Positions 24,786 through 33,659 are shown, counted from the stretch's first letter. The stretch is DNA of 64,000 nucleotides from Citrobacter freundii (GCA_003243445.1 QFQQ01000033.1:1-64000); one strand, 5' to 3'. Notes: a model not told the origin generated them from the letters alone. Program-made: numbers and translations.

Positions 24786-26377
24786 GCAAACAACCTCGCC
24801 GCCATCTCCTTATCATGTCCATACACATCATCACGGAAATTCAGTTGACCATTTCTGTCTACCCAGGCGGTGAAATAGCAGATAAATACGGGTAACGTTT
24901 TTTTGAGCGTTACGTATTTTTCTTTACCGGCATTCATTGCTTTGGTGATGCTGGTTGAGTCCCAGGCCGGGTCATTGCGCAGCAAGTAGATCGCGAGTTT
25001 TTTGGGTTCCGCCAGGCGGATACACCCATGACTGAATGCGCGGCTGCTTTCATTGAAAAGGCTTTTTGAAGGCGTATCATGCAGATAGATATTATAGCTA
25101 TTGGGAAATAAGAACTTCACGAGACCAAGCGAGTTTTTAATACCGGGTTTCTGACGTACAGCGCCATTATTCCACTCCATATTATGGTTTGCGAGATAGT
25201 TTTTGTTGCGTGCCATTCCCGGGACTACTTCATTTTTAATGATACTGGGAGGCACATTCCAGTATGGACTGAACACCACATATTTCATATCACCGTTAAA
25301 AATAACTGTATTATGGGCAGCTGATCCAACTACCACGTTCATGTTCCATGCATATTTTCCGTTCTCATATACATGCAATCTGTACTCAGGGATATTTACC
25401 AGCAGGTAATCTTCTTTTGGTTCTGCGGGCACCCAACGGATGCGTTCCATATTGATCAGGATCTGCCTGATGCGCTCGCTTACCGGTTTGTTCATTTGTG
25501 TAAGCAGGGCTGGACCGGCAACGCCATCTTCTTTTAAACCAAAACGGTGCTGGTAATTTTTGAGCGCAGCGGTTAGGCTTGTATCAAAGCGCTGGCTGCT
25601 GTCAGCCACTTTAAGATCGCCGTATAAGAATAATCTTTTCTTTAATGCAGCAATGGTTTCTGATGAATCACCTTCACGCAACGGTTTTTTCCCCGCCGGA
25701 ACCGGTATCGGAGCCCAGCCATTTCCTTTTTCTATCGCGTAATATTTGACCAGATAGTCTTTCAGCAAATTGTATTGACGATTCACAGGCTCATATTCTG
25801 CGAGATTCTGTCCTTTATTCTTCAACAGTGAATCAAGGACCGTCACCGCATCGACCTTTTTACGGGGAATAAACCAGCCAAGATCTTTTGTATTGATGTC
25901 TTTTCTTCCGGCATATGCTCTCGACGCATAGCGGAAGAATTGTTCCGTCAGTAATAATTCGGTTTTTAACTTAATGGAATCCGGTGTACGCACATAATAA
26001 CTGGAGTCGCTCAGTGAGTCAACCAGCGATTGCAGGACCGGACTGTAGATCGAACTATCGTTCGAGTATTGTATGTAATCGTTTTGCAGCGTCAAAAATG
26101 AATTGGCATAGTCTGCCATGCCTTTGGGAAAGAACCATGCATATTGATAGTTCCGCTGATTATAGAAATTACGTAGTGAAACGGCCAGGCTGTCATCCAG
26201 TTTTTCGCCTGTCATAAAGTTTTCCAGCTTTGTACTATCAAAGAAAAGCTCGCTGTAGGAGTTGATAACCGTAATTGTTGTGTCCCTTTTTACGGGTTCC
26301 GGAGTTTTTTTATCGGGTGATTTACAGGAAAACACCAGCAGCGTGGTTGCCGCGATCAGGAGTTGTGGTAGTTTCAT
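24779..26377 (-). CDS. Murein L,D-transpeptidase lipoprotein (YcbB-like)
   Basis: A 532-residue periplasmic enzyme that forms 3-3 cross-links in peptidoglycan. The start is a lipoprotein signal (LLIAATTLLVFSCKS). Residues about 230-290 include a peptidoglycan-binding segment (YQHRFGLKEDGVAGPALLTQ). The YkuD catalytic domain runs from about 320 to 500, with DYLLVNIPEYRLHVYENGK at the start and the catalytic Cys 452 in SHGCIRLAEPKK. The large N-terminal insert resembles YcbB. It ends inside repeat element C2. Confidence 0.92.
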   Translation of the reverse strand: MKLPQLLIAATTLLVFSCKSPDKKTPEPVKRDTTITVINSYSELFFDSTKLENFMTGEKLDDSLAVSLRNFYNQRNYQYAWFFPKGMADYANSFLTLQNDYIQYSNDSSIYSPVLQSLVDSLSDSSYYVRTPDSIKLKTELLLTEQFFRYASRAYAGRKDINTKDLGWFIPRKKVDAVTVLDSLLKNKGQNLAEYEPVNRQYNLLKDYLVKYYAIEKGNGWAPIPVPAGKKPLREGDSSETIAALKKRLFLYGDLKVADSSQRFDTSLTAALKNYQHRFGLKEDGVAGPALLTQMNKPVSERIRQILINMERIRWVPAEPKEDYLLVNIPEYRLHVYENGKYAWNMNVVVGSAAHNTVIFNGDMKYVVFSPYWNVPPSIIKNEVVPGMARNKNYLANHNMEWNNGAVRQKPGIKNSLGLVKFLFPNSYNIYLHDTPSKSLFNESSRAFSHGCIRLAEPKKLAIYLLRNDPAWDSTSITKAMNAGKEKYVTLKKTLPVFICYFTAWVDRNGQLNFRDDVYGHDKEMAARLFAK

Positions 26378-26422
26378 ATAAGCAAGTTAAGTATTCATAG
26401 AGGAATATCTATCAAGGAGTTC

Positions 26423-26499
26423 GTTGCCGGTTGCCCGTTGCCAGTTGTCCGGTTGCCGGGAACTGTCCGGTGGACAACTGACAACGGGCAATGGGCAAC
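26423..26499. repeat. Family E heptad inverted-array element
   Basis: Left arm: GTTGCCG, GTTGCCC, GTTGCCA, GTTGTCC (26423-26450). Right arm: GGACAAC, TGACAAC, GGGCAAT, GGGCAAC (26472-26499). The variable last base of each unit is largely mirrored. It lies between the divergent L,D-transpeptidase and atpD genes, directly before the atpD promoter. Confidence 0.85.
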
Positions 26500-26529
26500 T
26501 ATTTTTACCTGAAAACGAAAATTTTCGAA

Positions 26530-26560
26530 TTGGCAGATACGACCTGCACCCTTACCTTTG
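26530..26560 (+). promoter_or_regulatory. atpD promoter (-33 TTG and -7 TACCTTTG)
   Basis: TTG at 26530-26532 and TACCTTTG at 26553-26560 are 20 bp apart, matching the Bacteroidota promoter spacing of 19-21 bp. The predicted start is about 20 bases before the ATG. Confidence 0.7.
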
Positions 26561-26588
26561 CGGCCAAAATAAACACTCTCCGCTATAT

Positions 26589-28088
26589 ATGGCAAACGTA
26601 GGTAAAGTAAAGCAGGTCATCGGCGCCGTTATTGACGTGCAATTCGATGGCAAACTCCCTGAGATTTATAACGCTTTGGAAATCAAGAAGGAAAATGGGG
26701 ATACCCTGATCCTTGAGGTGCAGCAGCACCTGGGAGAAGACAGCGTTCGTACCATTGCGATGGACGGAACGGAAGGTCTTGTTCGTGGTACCAAGGTAAC
26801 AGATACAGGAAGAGCGATCGCAATGCCTACCGGCGAAGCTATCAAAGGCCGCCTGTTCAATGTAACCGGAGATCCTATCGATGGATTGCCCGCTATCTCT
26901 AAAGAAGGTGGCCGCCCGATCCACGCAAAACCACCGGCATTCGAAAACCTCAGCACAGCTTCTGAAGTACTTTATACAGGTATCAAAGTAATCGACCTGA
27001 TCGAGCCTTATGCAAAAGGTGGTAAGATCGGTCTGTTCGGTGGTGCGGGTGTAGGTAAAACGGTATTGATCCAGGAGCTGATCAACAATATCGCGAAAGC
27101 ATATTCTGGTTTGTCCGTATTTGCAGGTGTGGGTGAAAGAACCCGTGAAGGTAATGACCTGATGCGTGAGATGATCGAAGCAGGTATCATGAAATATGGT
27201 GATGCTTTCAAACACAGCATGGAAGAAGGTGGCTGGGATCTGAGCAAAGTGGATATGAAAGAACTGGCTGATTCAAAAGCTACTTTCGTATTCGGACAGA
27301 TGAACGAACCTCCGGGAGCACGTGCACGTGTGGCACTCTCTGGTCTGACGATCGCTGAATATTACCGTGATGGTGACGGACAGGGTAAAGGACGTGATAT
27401 CCTTTTCTTCGTTGATAATATCTTCCGTTTCACCCAGGCTGGTTCAGAAGTATCAGCGTTGCTTGGTCGTATGCCTTCTGCGGTAGGTTACCAGCCAACA
27501 CTTGCCACCGAAATGGGTCTGATGCAGGAAAGGATCACTTCTACTAAAAATGGTTCGATCACTTCCGTACAGGCGGTTTACGTACCTGCGGATGACCTTA
27601 CTGACCCGGCTCCTGCAACAACCTTCGCTCACCTGGATGCGACTACGGTATTGAGCCGTAAGATCGCTGACTTGGGTATCTATCCTGCGGTGGATCCGCT
27701 GGATTCTACTTCAAGGATCCTGACTCCGTTGATCGTGGGTGAGGCACACTATAACACGGCTAACCGTGTAAAACTGATGTTGCAGCGCTATAAAGAATTA
27801 CAGGATATCATCGCGATCCTCGGTCTTGACGAGTTGAGCGACGAAGATAAAATGACCGTTGCCCGTGCACGTAAAGTACAGCGTTTCCTTTCTCAGCCAT
27901 TCCACGTGGCAGAAGCGTTTACCGGTCTGAAAGGTGTACTGGTTCCGATCGAAGAAACGATCCGTGGTTTCAACATGATCATGGACGGTGAAGTAGACGA
28001 ATATCCTGAAGCAGCTTTCAACCTCGTTGGTAGCATTGATGATGCGATTGAGAAAGGGAAGAAACTGCTGGCTCAGGCGCAAGGATAA
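26589..28088 (+). CDS. atpD: F1F0 ATP synthase subunit beta
   Basis: The catalytic beta subunit, 499 residues. The Walker A motif GGAGVGKT is at 151-158, the DELSEED-like segment appears as GLDELSDEDKM, and the phosphate-sensing SALLGRMPSAVGYQP and EYYRDGDGQGKGRDILFFVD are intact. The ATG at 26589 (MANVGKVKQV) is the family start; the frame runs further upstream only through repeat element E. In this phylum atpD and atpC are commonly separated from the other ATP synthase genes, as here. Confidence 0.97.
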   Translation: MANVGKVKQVIGAVIDVQFDGKLPEIYNALEIKKENGDTLILEVQQHLGEDSVRTIAMDGTEGLVRGTKVTDTGRAIAMPTGEAIKGRLFNVTGDPIDGLPAISKEGGRPIHAKPPAFENLSTASEVLYTGIKVIDLIEPYAKGGKIGLFGGAGVGKTVLIQELINNIAKAYSGLSVFAGVGERTREGNDLMREMIEAGIMKYGDAFKHSMEEGGWDLSKVDMKELADSKATFVFGQMNEPPGARARVALSGLTIAEYYRDGDGQGKGRDILFFVDNIFRFTQAGSEVSALLGRMPSAVGYQPTLATEMGLMQERITSTKNGSITSVQAVYVPADDLTDPAPATTFAHLDATTVLSRKIADLGIYPAVDPLDSTSRILTPLIVGEAHYNTANRVKLMLQRYKELQDIIAILGLDELSDEDKMTVARARKVQRFLSQPFHVAEAFTGLKGVLVPIEETIRGFNMIMDGEVDEYPEAAFNLVGSIDDAIEKGKKLLAQAQG

Positions 28089-28094
28089 TACAAG

Positions 28095-28185
28095 GTTCCA
28101 GAAGTTCCATAGGTTCCAGAAGTTGAGAAACCTCTGAAACTTTTGGAACCTCTGGAACCTCTGAAACTGATCAAACCTCTGAAAT
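28095..28185. repeat. Family B nonamer inverted-array element B3 inside atpD-atpC
   Basis: Left arm: GTTCCAGAA, GTTCCATAG, GTTCCAGAA (28095-28121). Right arm: CTCTGAAAC, TTTTGGAAC, CTCTGGAAC, CTCTGAAAC, TGATCAAAC, CTCTGAAAT (28132-28185). It begins seven bases after the atpD stop and ends eight bases before the atpC start. Confidence 0.88.
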
Positions 28186-28192
28186 TTACTAG

Positions 28193-28456
28193 ATGAACTT
28201 AGAAATACTCACTCCTGAAAAAAAGCTCTACAGCGGCGAGGTATACGGCGTGCAAATGCCGGGTATCAGCGGTTCGTTTGAAGTGCTTGACAAACACGCG
28301 CCACTTGTAAGTGCGCTGAAAGCCGGCCGTGTTAAGGTTTTAAAGGACAGACAAAATCATTTTGCTTTCTTCGATATTCAAGGTGGATTCGTGGAAGTTC
28401 TCCACGACAAAGTAACTGTACTGGTAGAAGGAGCAACACCGGTGGAAGCTGCCTAA
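28193..28456 (+). CDS. atpC: F1F0 ATP synthase subunit epsilon (short form)
   Basis: An 87-residue epsilon subunit containing only the N-terminal beta-sandwich domain (MNLEILTPEKKLYSGEVYGV, then KHAPLVSALKAGRVKV). The C-terminal helical hairpin that inhibits hydrolysis in E. coli is absent. This short form is usual for the phylum. It is co-transcribed with atpD across element B3. Confidence 0.93.
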   Translation: MNLEILTPEKKLYSGEVYGVQMPGISGSFEVLDKHAPLVSALKAGRVKVLKDRQNHFAFFDIQGGFVEVLHDKVTVLVEGATPVEAA

Positions 28457-28566
28457 AACGGCTCCCCCCTTTATTCTGACGATTCGTTTCGTGTGTAAGA
28501 ACTGAGGGGTAAAATAGACTGGCGAAAAACCAGCCTATCCGGATGTGTGAAAACTATATTATCCAG

Positions 28567-28597
28567 CCCTCCTGGCTTTAGTCGGGAGGGTTTTTTC
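28567..28597 (+). terminator. Intrinsic terminator of atpD-atpC
   Basis: CCCTCC (28567-28572) pairs with GGAGGG (28585-28590), followed by TTTTTTCTTTT. Confidence 0.85.
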
Positions 28598-28626
28598 TTT
28601 TGAAGGAAGTGGCTTGTGTTTGTTTC

Positions 28627-28770
28627 GATGATGGATGTTCGATGGTCGATGTTCGGGCCTCTGTTGAATATATTGTGATAATAAGGAAGCCCTCCGGAAA
28701 CGGAAGGCTTCAATAATTTCAGAGAATTCCCTCTGATCCGACCATCGATCATCGAGCATCCAACATCGAT
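28627..28770. repeat. Family A heptad inverted-array element A4
   Basis: Left arm: GATGATG, GATGTTC, GATGGTC, GATGTTC (28627-28654). Right arm: CATCGAT, CATCGAG, CATCCAA, CATCGAT (28743-28770). The loop holds a hairpin at 28686-28711. Confidence 0.87.
28686..28711 (-). terminator. Hairpin in loop of A4, likely terminator of DUF4197 gene
   Basis: GAAGCCCTCCG pairs with CGGAAGGCTTC (one mismatch). On the minus strand it follows the DUF4197 stop by about 60 bases; the T-tract is weak. Confidence 0.6.
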
Positions 28771-28773
28771 CCT

Positions 28774-29502
28774 CTAGGACTGCGCCTTCCTCCTCTTCAA
28801 CTCCTGATCCGCATATCCGAACACCTTCTTCATCAGGTCTGTTTTGCGGAATTCCAGTTTTGTACGGATCTGTTCTTCTTCGTTGGCTACGGATACGAAC
28901 ATGGCATCGATGGCGCGGCCAGCGATGAAATCCGTCAGGCTTGGTTCAAGCTTGTTGGAGATAAGAGGGATCTTGTTGTAAACATTGGCGAGATTGCTCC
29001 ATGCTTTGTTGGCGCCATTGAGGTTGGCAGTGCTGTCGACAATGGGGCGGAAGGCTGTCATCAGTTGAGGCGACATGGAGGTTTTAAAGTAATCAGTGGC
29101 GGCATGCAGATTATCAGTCAGCAATAGTCCGGCAGCATCACTTAATGTCATTTGCTTTACGGAATTCAAAAAGATCGGCTTGGCTGCCACTACAGCAGAA
29201 GTCATGGCATTGGTGAATTTGCTGGTCACATCATTCAGCAGACTCGTCATACCCAGGTCCTTTAACGTCTTTTCGATCTTTGCGGCATCGCCGGGCAATG
29301 CAAATCGCAGGAGCGGGTTACCGTTATTAGGATTGGCGAATGCATCAAATCCCGAGAACAGACCCTGTGTCAGCGCATCTTTCAATCCGTCGGCCATTTC
29401 CGCCTGTGAAGGGATCAGCACCGAACTTATCTGTTTAAGAGTATCGCATGAAGAAAGAAAAACGGTGGAGAAAAGAGATATGCTTAATAGAAAGCGTTTC
29501 AT
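28774..29502 (-). CDS. DUF4197-family lipoprotein
   Basis: A 242-residue protein with a lipoprotein signal (LSISLFSTVFLSSCDTL) and the DUF4197 body: MADGLKDALTQGL near 35, PILRFALPG-like DAAKIEKTLKDLG, QMTLSDAAGLLLTDN near the middle, and ALDAMFVSVANEEEQIRT-type C-terminal helices. It is largely helical; the function is unknown. ATG 29502 is chosen for the signal peptide; the frame extends upstream only through repeat A5. Confidence 0.85.
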   Translation of the reverse strand: MKRFLLSISLFSTVFLSSCDTLKQISSVLIPSQAEMADGLKDALTQGLFSGFDAFANPNNGNPLLRFALPGDAAKIEKTLKDLGMTSLLNDVTSKFTNAMTSAVVAAKPIFLNSVKQMTLSDAAGLLLTDNLHAATDYFKTSMSPQLMTAFRPIVDSTANLNGANKAWSNLANVYNKIPLISNKLEPSLTDFIAGRAIDAMFVSVANEEEQIRTKLEFRKTDLMKKVFGYADQELKRRKAQS

Positions 29503-29552
29503 AGTGTTAGTTGTTTTGTTGGGCCAAAGTAACGGAAAATCGGGGAGAAGAG

Positions 29553-29696
29553 GATGTTCGATGATCGATGTTCGATGGTCGGAGTTCTCAGGAAAAGTAT
29601 CTGCAAAATAAAAGCTCTCCGGGGCCAGAGAGCTCAATGCGTTGTTAATCGGCTATGCCCGGGATCGACCATCCACCATCCACCATCGAATCCCGA
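29553..29696. repeat. Family A heptad inverted-array element A5
   Basis: Left arm: GATGTTC, GATGATC, GATGTTC, GATGGTC, GGAGTTC (29553-29587). Right arm: CATCCAC, CATCCAC, CATCGAA (29670-29690), ending one base before the YqgE stop. The loop holds the terminator at 29603-29634. Confidence 0.87.
29603..29634 (-). terminator. Intrinsic terminator of yqgE in loop of A5
   Basis: On the minus strand AGCTCTC pairs with GAGAGCT across an 8-base loop and is followed by TTTATTTT. Confidence 0.75.
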
Positions 29697-30248
29697 TCAA
29701 TTCAACTGCGGATCAATCGGATAATGTATCATCATCTCATAATCCCCTCCCAAATGCTTCAATGCTTCCTGCCATGTATTACGGATATCGATGGTAAACA
29801 GTAATTTTTGGGTGGCGGCTACCGTCAGCCACGACTTTTCTTTTATTTCTTCGTCAAGCTGACCGTCGCTCCATCCGGAATAGCCGATAAAGAAGCGGAT
29901 CTTCAGGCTGTCTGCCCGGCCCGATCTGACCAATTGTATGGCGCTGTCGAAATTGCCGCCCCAGAATACGCCTTCCATGATCTCCTGTCCACCCGGAATT
30001 TCATCAGGGTATTGATGAATAAAATGAATCGTATCCATCTGTACCGGTCCGCCATAATAGACCGGCAGGGAAAATTCCTGCAGGTCAGGGATCAGTTCAC
30101 CCAATGTGCTGCCATAGGGCCTGTTCACCACAAATCCAAAGCTACCTTCCGTATTATGCTCACACAGTAATACCACCGTACGCAAAAAATTCGGATCCTT
30201 CAGGAACGGATCTGCAATCAATAATATACCGGAACCTGGTTCAATCAT
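29697..30248 (-). CDS. yqgE: YqgE/AlgH family protein
   Basis: A 183-residue UPF0301-family protein. The N-terminus GSGILLIADPFLKDPNFLRT, the FGFVVNRPYGSTLGEL block, YYGGPVQMDTIHFIH and the C-terminal FFIGYSGWSDGQLDEEI are all conserved. The molecular role is unknown. It is transcribed on the minus strand just upstream of DUF4197, separated by a terminator. Confidence 0.9.
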   Translation of the reverse strand: MIEPGSGILLIADPFLKDPNFLRTVVLLCEHNTEGSFGFVVNRPYGSTLGELIPDLQEFSLPVYYGGPVQMDTIHFIHQYPDEIPGGQEIMEGVFWGGNFDSAIQLVRSGRADSLKIRFFIGYSGWSDGQLDEEIKEKSWLTVAATQKLLFTIDIRNTWQEALKHLGGDYEMMIHYPIDPQLN

Positions 30249-30285
30249 AATTCAATTTAAGCATTAAAGATCGAATTAAAAACAC

Positions 30286-30486
30286 GATGTTCGATGGTGG
30301 ATGTTCGATGGCCGATGGCCGTTGGCGGATGGCGGATGGCCGGATTCAGATCGGAACACGCTGATCATGCTTTACTTTTCCAATTATAGTAAAACGACCA
30401 TGAGGGTATCGTTTGCAAAGAGAAGTCGGTTATCTGCCATCTGCCATCCGCCAACGGCCATCGACCATCGACCATCCAACATCCCT
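30286..30486. repeat. Family A heptad inverted-array element A6 (eight units per arm)
   Basis: The left arm is eight uninterrupted heptads 30286-30341, from GATGTTC to GATGGCC, including the odd unit GTTGGCG. The right arm is eight heptads 30431-30486, including CAACGGC. The odd unit is mirrored, so a 20-bp perfect stem segment forms around it. It fills most of the 366-base gap between the divergent yqgE and histidine-kinase genes. Confidence 0.92.
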
Positions 30487-30554
30487 TCCTCCTAACGCCG
30501 CGTTAAAATCCACTGCCGGTTCCGCCGCATCTTTTCCCTGCGCCACGGGTGTAG

Positions 30555-30562
30555 TATTTTTG
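30555..30562 (+). promoter_or_regulatory. Bacteroidota -7 box for the histidine kinase
   Basis: TATTTTTG is an exact TAnnTTTG match, about 52 bases before the TTG start codon at 30615. Confidence 0.6.
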
Positions 30563-30614
30563 CAGGATGGAAAGGCAAAACCTTTTATCTTTCCGTTAAT
30601 TAAAGCGACTTGTT

Positions 30615-31964
30615 TTGAAAAAAATCTTTACTGTTATTATCATCCTTATCAGCATTTCACTGGTCGGTATTATCCTTATCCAGTTGTCATGGCTGGATAA
30701 TATGATCCAACTGAAAGAAGAGCAGGTAAAAGAAAAGATCGATAAGGCGGTGGATATGGTAGGGCAGGAGCTCAATCAGTACAAGGGCAGCTACTGGAAT
30801 AATAAGATCACTTCGCAGAGCAGCAATCCATTTCCGGATGATTTCAATGAACTGTTGAGACCGGTTACCATTGGCAAGCGTTTTACGATGGCTGAACTGG
30901 AAAGCAAGATCAGCAATGCGCTGCGTTCACAGCAGCTTGGGGGAATGAAGTTTGAATTCGTGCTGTATGCAGGCGGCATGCGCAACGGATCAAGCGTTGG
31001 TACGATCGAAAGAATCTCAAAGAATTTCTTTGATGCCAATGACGATACAAGCAATAATTACTCCCGTGTATACGCACTGCTGGCCCCGAGTGGTTCTGCT
31101 GCGGAGAATCTTGCGGCAGACGAAACGCTGATCGTGTCAACACTCAAATGGAAAAATTTCGCGTTGAAAGAATTGCGTATGCCGATCGCTATGGCTATTC
31201 TGTTCACCGTTATCATCATTGCTGCATTCTACCTTACTGTACACACGATGTTGCGTCAGAAAAAACTTGGCGAGATCAAAAATGATTTCATCAATAACAT
31301 GACGCACGAGTTCAAAACACCGATCGCCACCATCTCACTGGCCGTTGATGCCATGAAGAATGAAAAAGTGTTGCAGAACCGGGAAAAGATCAGCTATTTC
31401 AGCTCTATCATCAAAGAAGAGAACCAACGGATGAACCGCCAGGTGGAAACGATCCTGAAAGCATCTCAGCTTGAACGCCAGGAAGTGAACCTCAACCTGC
31501 AGCCGCTTCATGCACATGAAACGATCAAAGATGTGGTTGATAATTTCGCATTACAGCTGCAGGATAAACATGGTAAAGCAGAGGTTTCCCTGAACGCTGA
31601 TAATGATTTTATCAACGCTGATGAAGTTCATTTTTCCAATCTTATCAATAATCTCGTGGATAACGCGGTAAAGTATTCCAAAGAAAATACACCACTACAG
31701 ATAAAGATCAGTACTTCATCCAATGACAAATTCCTTTTTATAAAAGTCGAGGACAATGGGATTGGTATGAGTAAGGAAACGGTGAAACGTGTATTCGAAC
31801 GTTTCTATCGCGCGCATACCGGCAACCTGCACAATGTAAAAGGTTTCGGTCTGGGATTGAGTTATGTAAAAACGATCGTGCAGGCGCACGGCGGTGAGAT
31901 CAAAGTAGACAGTACTTTAGGAAAAGGAAGCACATTCACATTGCAATTGCCTTTAAAAAAATAA
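30615..31964 (+). CDS. Orphan sensor histidine kinase
   Basis: A 449-residue two-component sensor. Two membrane helices (about 4-24 and 190-212) flank a periplasmic domain of about 165 residues. HisKA begins after residue 215 with the phosphorylated His 231 in NNMTHEFKTPIATISLA; HATPase_c follows with HFSNLINNLVDNAVKYS, VEDNGIGMS and FGLGLSYVKTIVQAHGG. The start is TTG at 30615, which gives MKKIFTVIIIL. No response regulator lies next to it; the neighbour is queA on the other strand. The signal is unknown. Confidence 0.9.
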   Translation: MKKIFTVIIILISISLVGIILIQLSWLDNMIQLKEEQVKEKIDKAVDMVGQELNQYKGSYWNNKITSQSSNPFPDDFNELLRPVTIGKRFTMAELESKISNALRSQQLGGMKFEFVLYAGGMRNGSSVGTIERISKNFFDANDDTSNNYSRVYALLAPSGSAAENLAADETLIVSTLKWKNFALKELRMPIAMAILFTVIIIAAFYLTVHTMLRQKKLGEIKNDFINNMTHEFKTPIATISLAVDAMKNEKVLQNREKISYFSSIIKEENQRMNRQVETILKASQLERQEVNLNLQPLHAHETIKDVVDNFALQLQDKHGKAEVSLNADNDFINADEVHFSNLINNLVDNAVKYSKENTPLQIKISTSSNDKFLFIKVEDNGIGMSKETVKRVFERFYRAHTGNLHNVKGFGLGLSYVKTIVQAHGGEIKVDSTLGKGSTFTLQLPLKK

Positions 31965-31974
31965 GATTGTATTT

Positions 31975-32021
31975 AATTGAGGTAATATATCACGTTTGAA
32001 CGGAGATGCATTACCTCAATT
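31975..32021. terminator. Bidirectional intrinsic terminator
   Basis: AATTGAGGTAAT (31975-31986) pairs perfectly with ATTACCTCAATT (32010-32021) across a 23-base loop, between the converging kinase and queA genes. Confidence 0.75.
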
Positions 32022-32025
32022 CTTT

Positions 32026-33243
32026 TCAGGGCATCAGTAAACATCCATCTCCATAACTCAGGAAGCGGAAATCATTTTCCATTGCATAGTGATAAACATT
32101 TTTCCATTCTGTATCGATCAGTGCTGCGATCAGTAAGAGTAATGTTGATTGCGGTTGATGGAAATTCGTCACCAATCCTTTTGCCACCCGGAATTTATAC
32201 CCCGGTGCAATGATGATCTGGGTTTTGGTGATCAGTTGTTTTAGCTCATTTTTCTCCATCCAGCGCAGCAATTGCTGCAACGCATCCGCGGCAGAAAAAT
32301 CCTGGACCGGGTGGTCATATACTTCCCATTGGGAAAGGCCATTGACTTCTTCACCCTGCGAAGCTTTTACTCCAAGCCAGTAAAGACTTTCGATCGTGCG
32401 CATGGAGGTGGTGCCCACCGGAATAATTGACCGGTGCTGAACCGAAGAAGCCAGTTCTCTAATCGTTTCAATGGATACATCGATGAACTCCGCGTGCATT
32501 TCATGTTCTTCCATGGTATCGGCCTTTACCGGCTTGAAAGTGCCTGCGCCAACATGCAATGTAACATAGGCGGTATCGATCTTCTTTTGCTGCAACCGTG
32601 TAAATATGTTTTCAGTAAAATGAAGACCCGCTGTTGGTGCGGCAACGGACCCTTCCTCCTTTGCGTAGATGGTCTGATAAGTGTTGTTATCAGTTGTATC
32701 AGCTTTGCGTTTGATATAAGGAGGAAGCGGAATCGCTCCCGCGAGACGTAAGATCTCGGCGAAACTTTTGGCCTCAGGTTGCCAGCTTAATTCAATAATG
32801 AAACTTCCTGCTTTCTTTTCGATGTAGATTGCTTGCAGCTCCATTTCTCCATCCTCGGTAAGGATCTTTTTCTGCAACACCTGACCCGGTTTCCATTTGG
32901 AAGCACCACCTACCAGGCATTGCCACCATACTTTACCGGTTTGCTGTAAAGCTGTCGTAATGTCCTCGTATTGTTCATGTGGTTCGAGGCAGAATATTTC
33001 AATCACACCGCCGGTTGCTTTTTGAAAAAGCAATCTTGCTTCAACCACTTTTGTGTTATTGAAGATCAGTAAAGCATTTTCAGGAAGATGATCACTGATA
33101 TTGGCATAGATGTCCTCATCAATTTTACCTTCTTTATGTACTAATAATTTTGATCGATCGCGTGGATGAACAGGATAATCTGCGATGCGTTCTGACGGAA
33201 GTTCATAAGTGAACTCCTCGATGGAGAGATGTTTCGGATGCAT
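32026..33243 (-). CDS. queA: tRNA S-adenosylmethionine ribosyltransferase-isomerase
   Basis: A 405-residue QueA, which transfers the ribosyl group of SAM to 7-aminomethyl-deazaguanine in tRNA (queuosine synthesis). Visible family blocks are IADYPVHPRDRSKLLV, FNNTKVVEARL, GSVAAPTAGLHFTENI, TLHVGAGTFKPV and LVTNFHQPQSTLLLLIAAL. It is somewhat longer than the E. coli protein, with an insert around 150-200. ATG 33243 (MHPKHLSIEEF) fits the family; an upstream extension is unlikely. Confidence 0.95.
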   Translation of the reverse strand: MHPKHLSIEEFTYELPSERIADYPVHPRDRSKLLVHKEGKIDEDIYANISDHLPENALLIFNNTKVVEARLLFQKATGGVIEIFCLEPHEQYEDITTALQQTGKVWWQCLVGGASKWKPGQVLQKKILTEDGEMELQAIYIEKKAGSFIIELSWQPEAKSFAEILRLAGAIPLPPYIKRKADTTDNNTYQTIYAKEEGSVAAPTAGLHFTENIFTRLQQKKIDTAYVTLHVGAGTFKPVKADTMEEHEMHAEFIDVSIETIRELASSVQHRSIIPVGTTSMRTIESLYWLGVKASQGEEVNGLSQWEVYDHPVQDFSAADALQQLLRWMEKNELKQLITKTQIIIAPGYKFRVAKGLVTNFHQPQSTLLLLIAALIDTEWKNVYHYAMENDFRFLSYGDGCLLMP

Positions 33244-33315
33244 GATCTGACGACTAACTGTCGGCTTTGATGAGCCGCAAAGATAGTTCATGGCCGGTTC
33301 ATTTGATCAGGGTTG

Positions 33316-33430
33316 GATGTTCGATGTTCGATGGTGGATGTTCGATTTCAGCTGCACTGCTAACTCATGATTATCATCTGTCATCGGCCATCGGCCATCG
33401 ACCATCGATCATCGAACATCCAACATCGAT
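33316..33430. repeat. Family A heptad inverted-array element A7
   Basis: Left arm: GATGTTC, GATGTTC, GATGGTG, GATGTTC (33316-33343). Right arm: eight heptads 33375-33430, from CATCTGT to CATCGAT, so the right arm is twice as long as the left. It lies between the divergent queA and mraZ genes, upstream of the dcw promoter. The rest of the 456-base gap, 33431-33626, shows no gene. Confidence 0.88.
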
Positions 33431-33626
33431 CTTATTCACGCCGGTGTATAAACACTTCTTTTGCCCCAGGAAAACCCTGTCTAGTTTTGTATCCACCGGT
33501 TATCCACTGCAATTCACAGTTAATCCACCGGGATTATGCTCTTTTTTTCTATAAAATCCCTGAAACCCTCACCAGTCAACGTGTATACGGAAAAATTTTC
33601 TGTGGAAAAAATAAAAAGGATCAAAA

Positions 33627-33659
33627 TTTGGGTCCAAAGTGGGAAAAAGTGTTATTTTG
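33627..33659 (+). promoter_or_regulatory. dcw cluster promoter with two MraZ-type boxes
   Basis: TTTG at 33627-33630 and TATTTTG at 33653-33659 resemble -33 and -7 elements. Between them AAAGTGG (33636-33642) and AAAGTGT (33646-33652) are separated by exactly 3 bases. Repeated AAAGTG boxes with 3-base spacing are the known binding pattern of Mycoplasma MraZ, and the TGGG parts recall the E. coli boxes. MraZ binding here would block the promoter, so the cluster is probably autorepressed. Confidence 0.65.

Noticed and set aside
26424..26588. N-terminal extension of atpD
   Set aside because: It would translate repeat element E and the promoter; family members begin at the ATG 26589.
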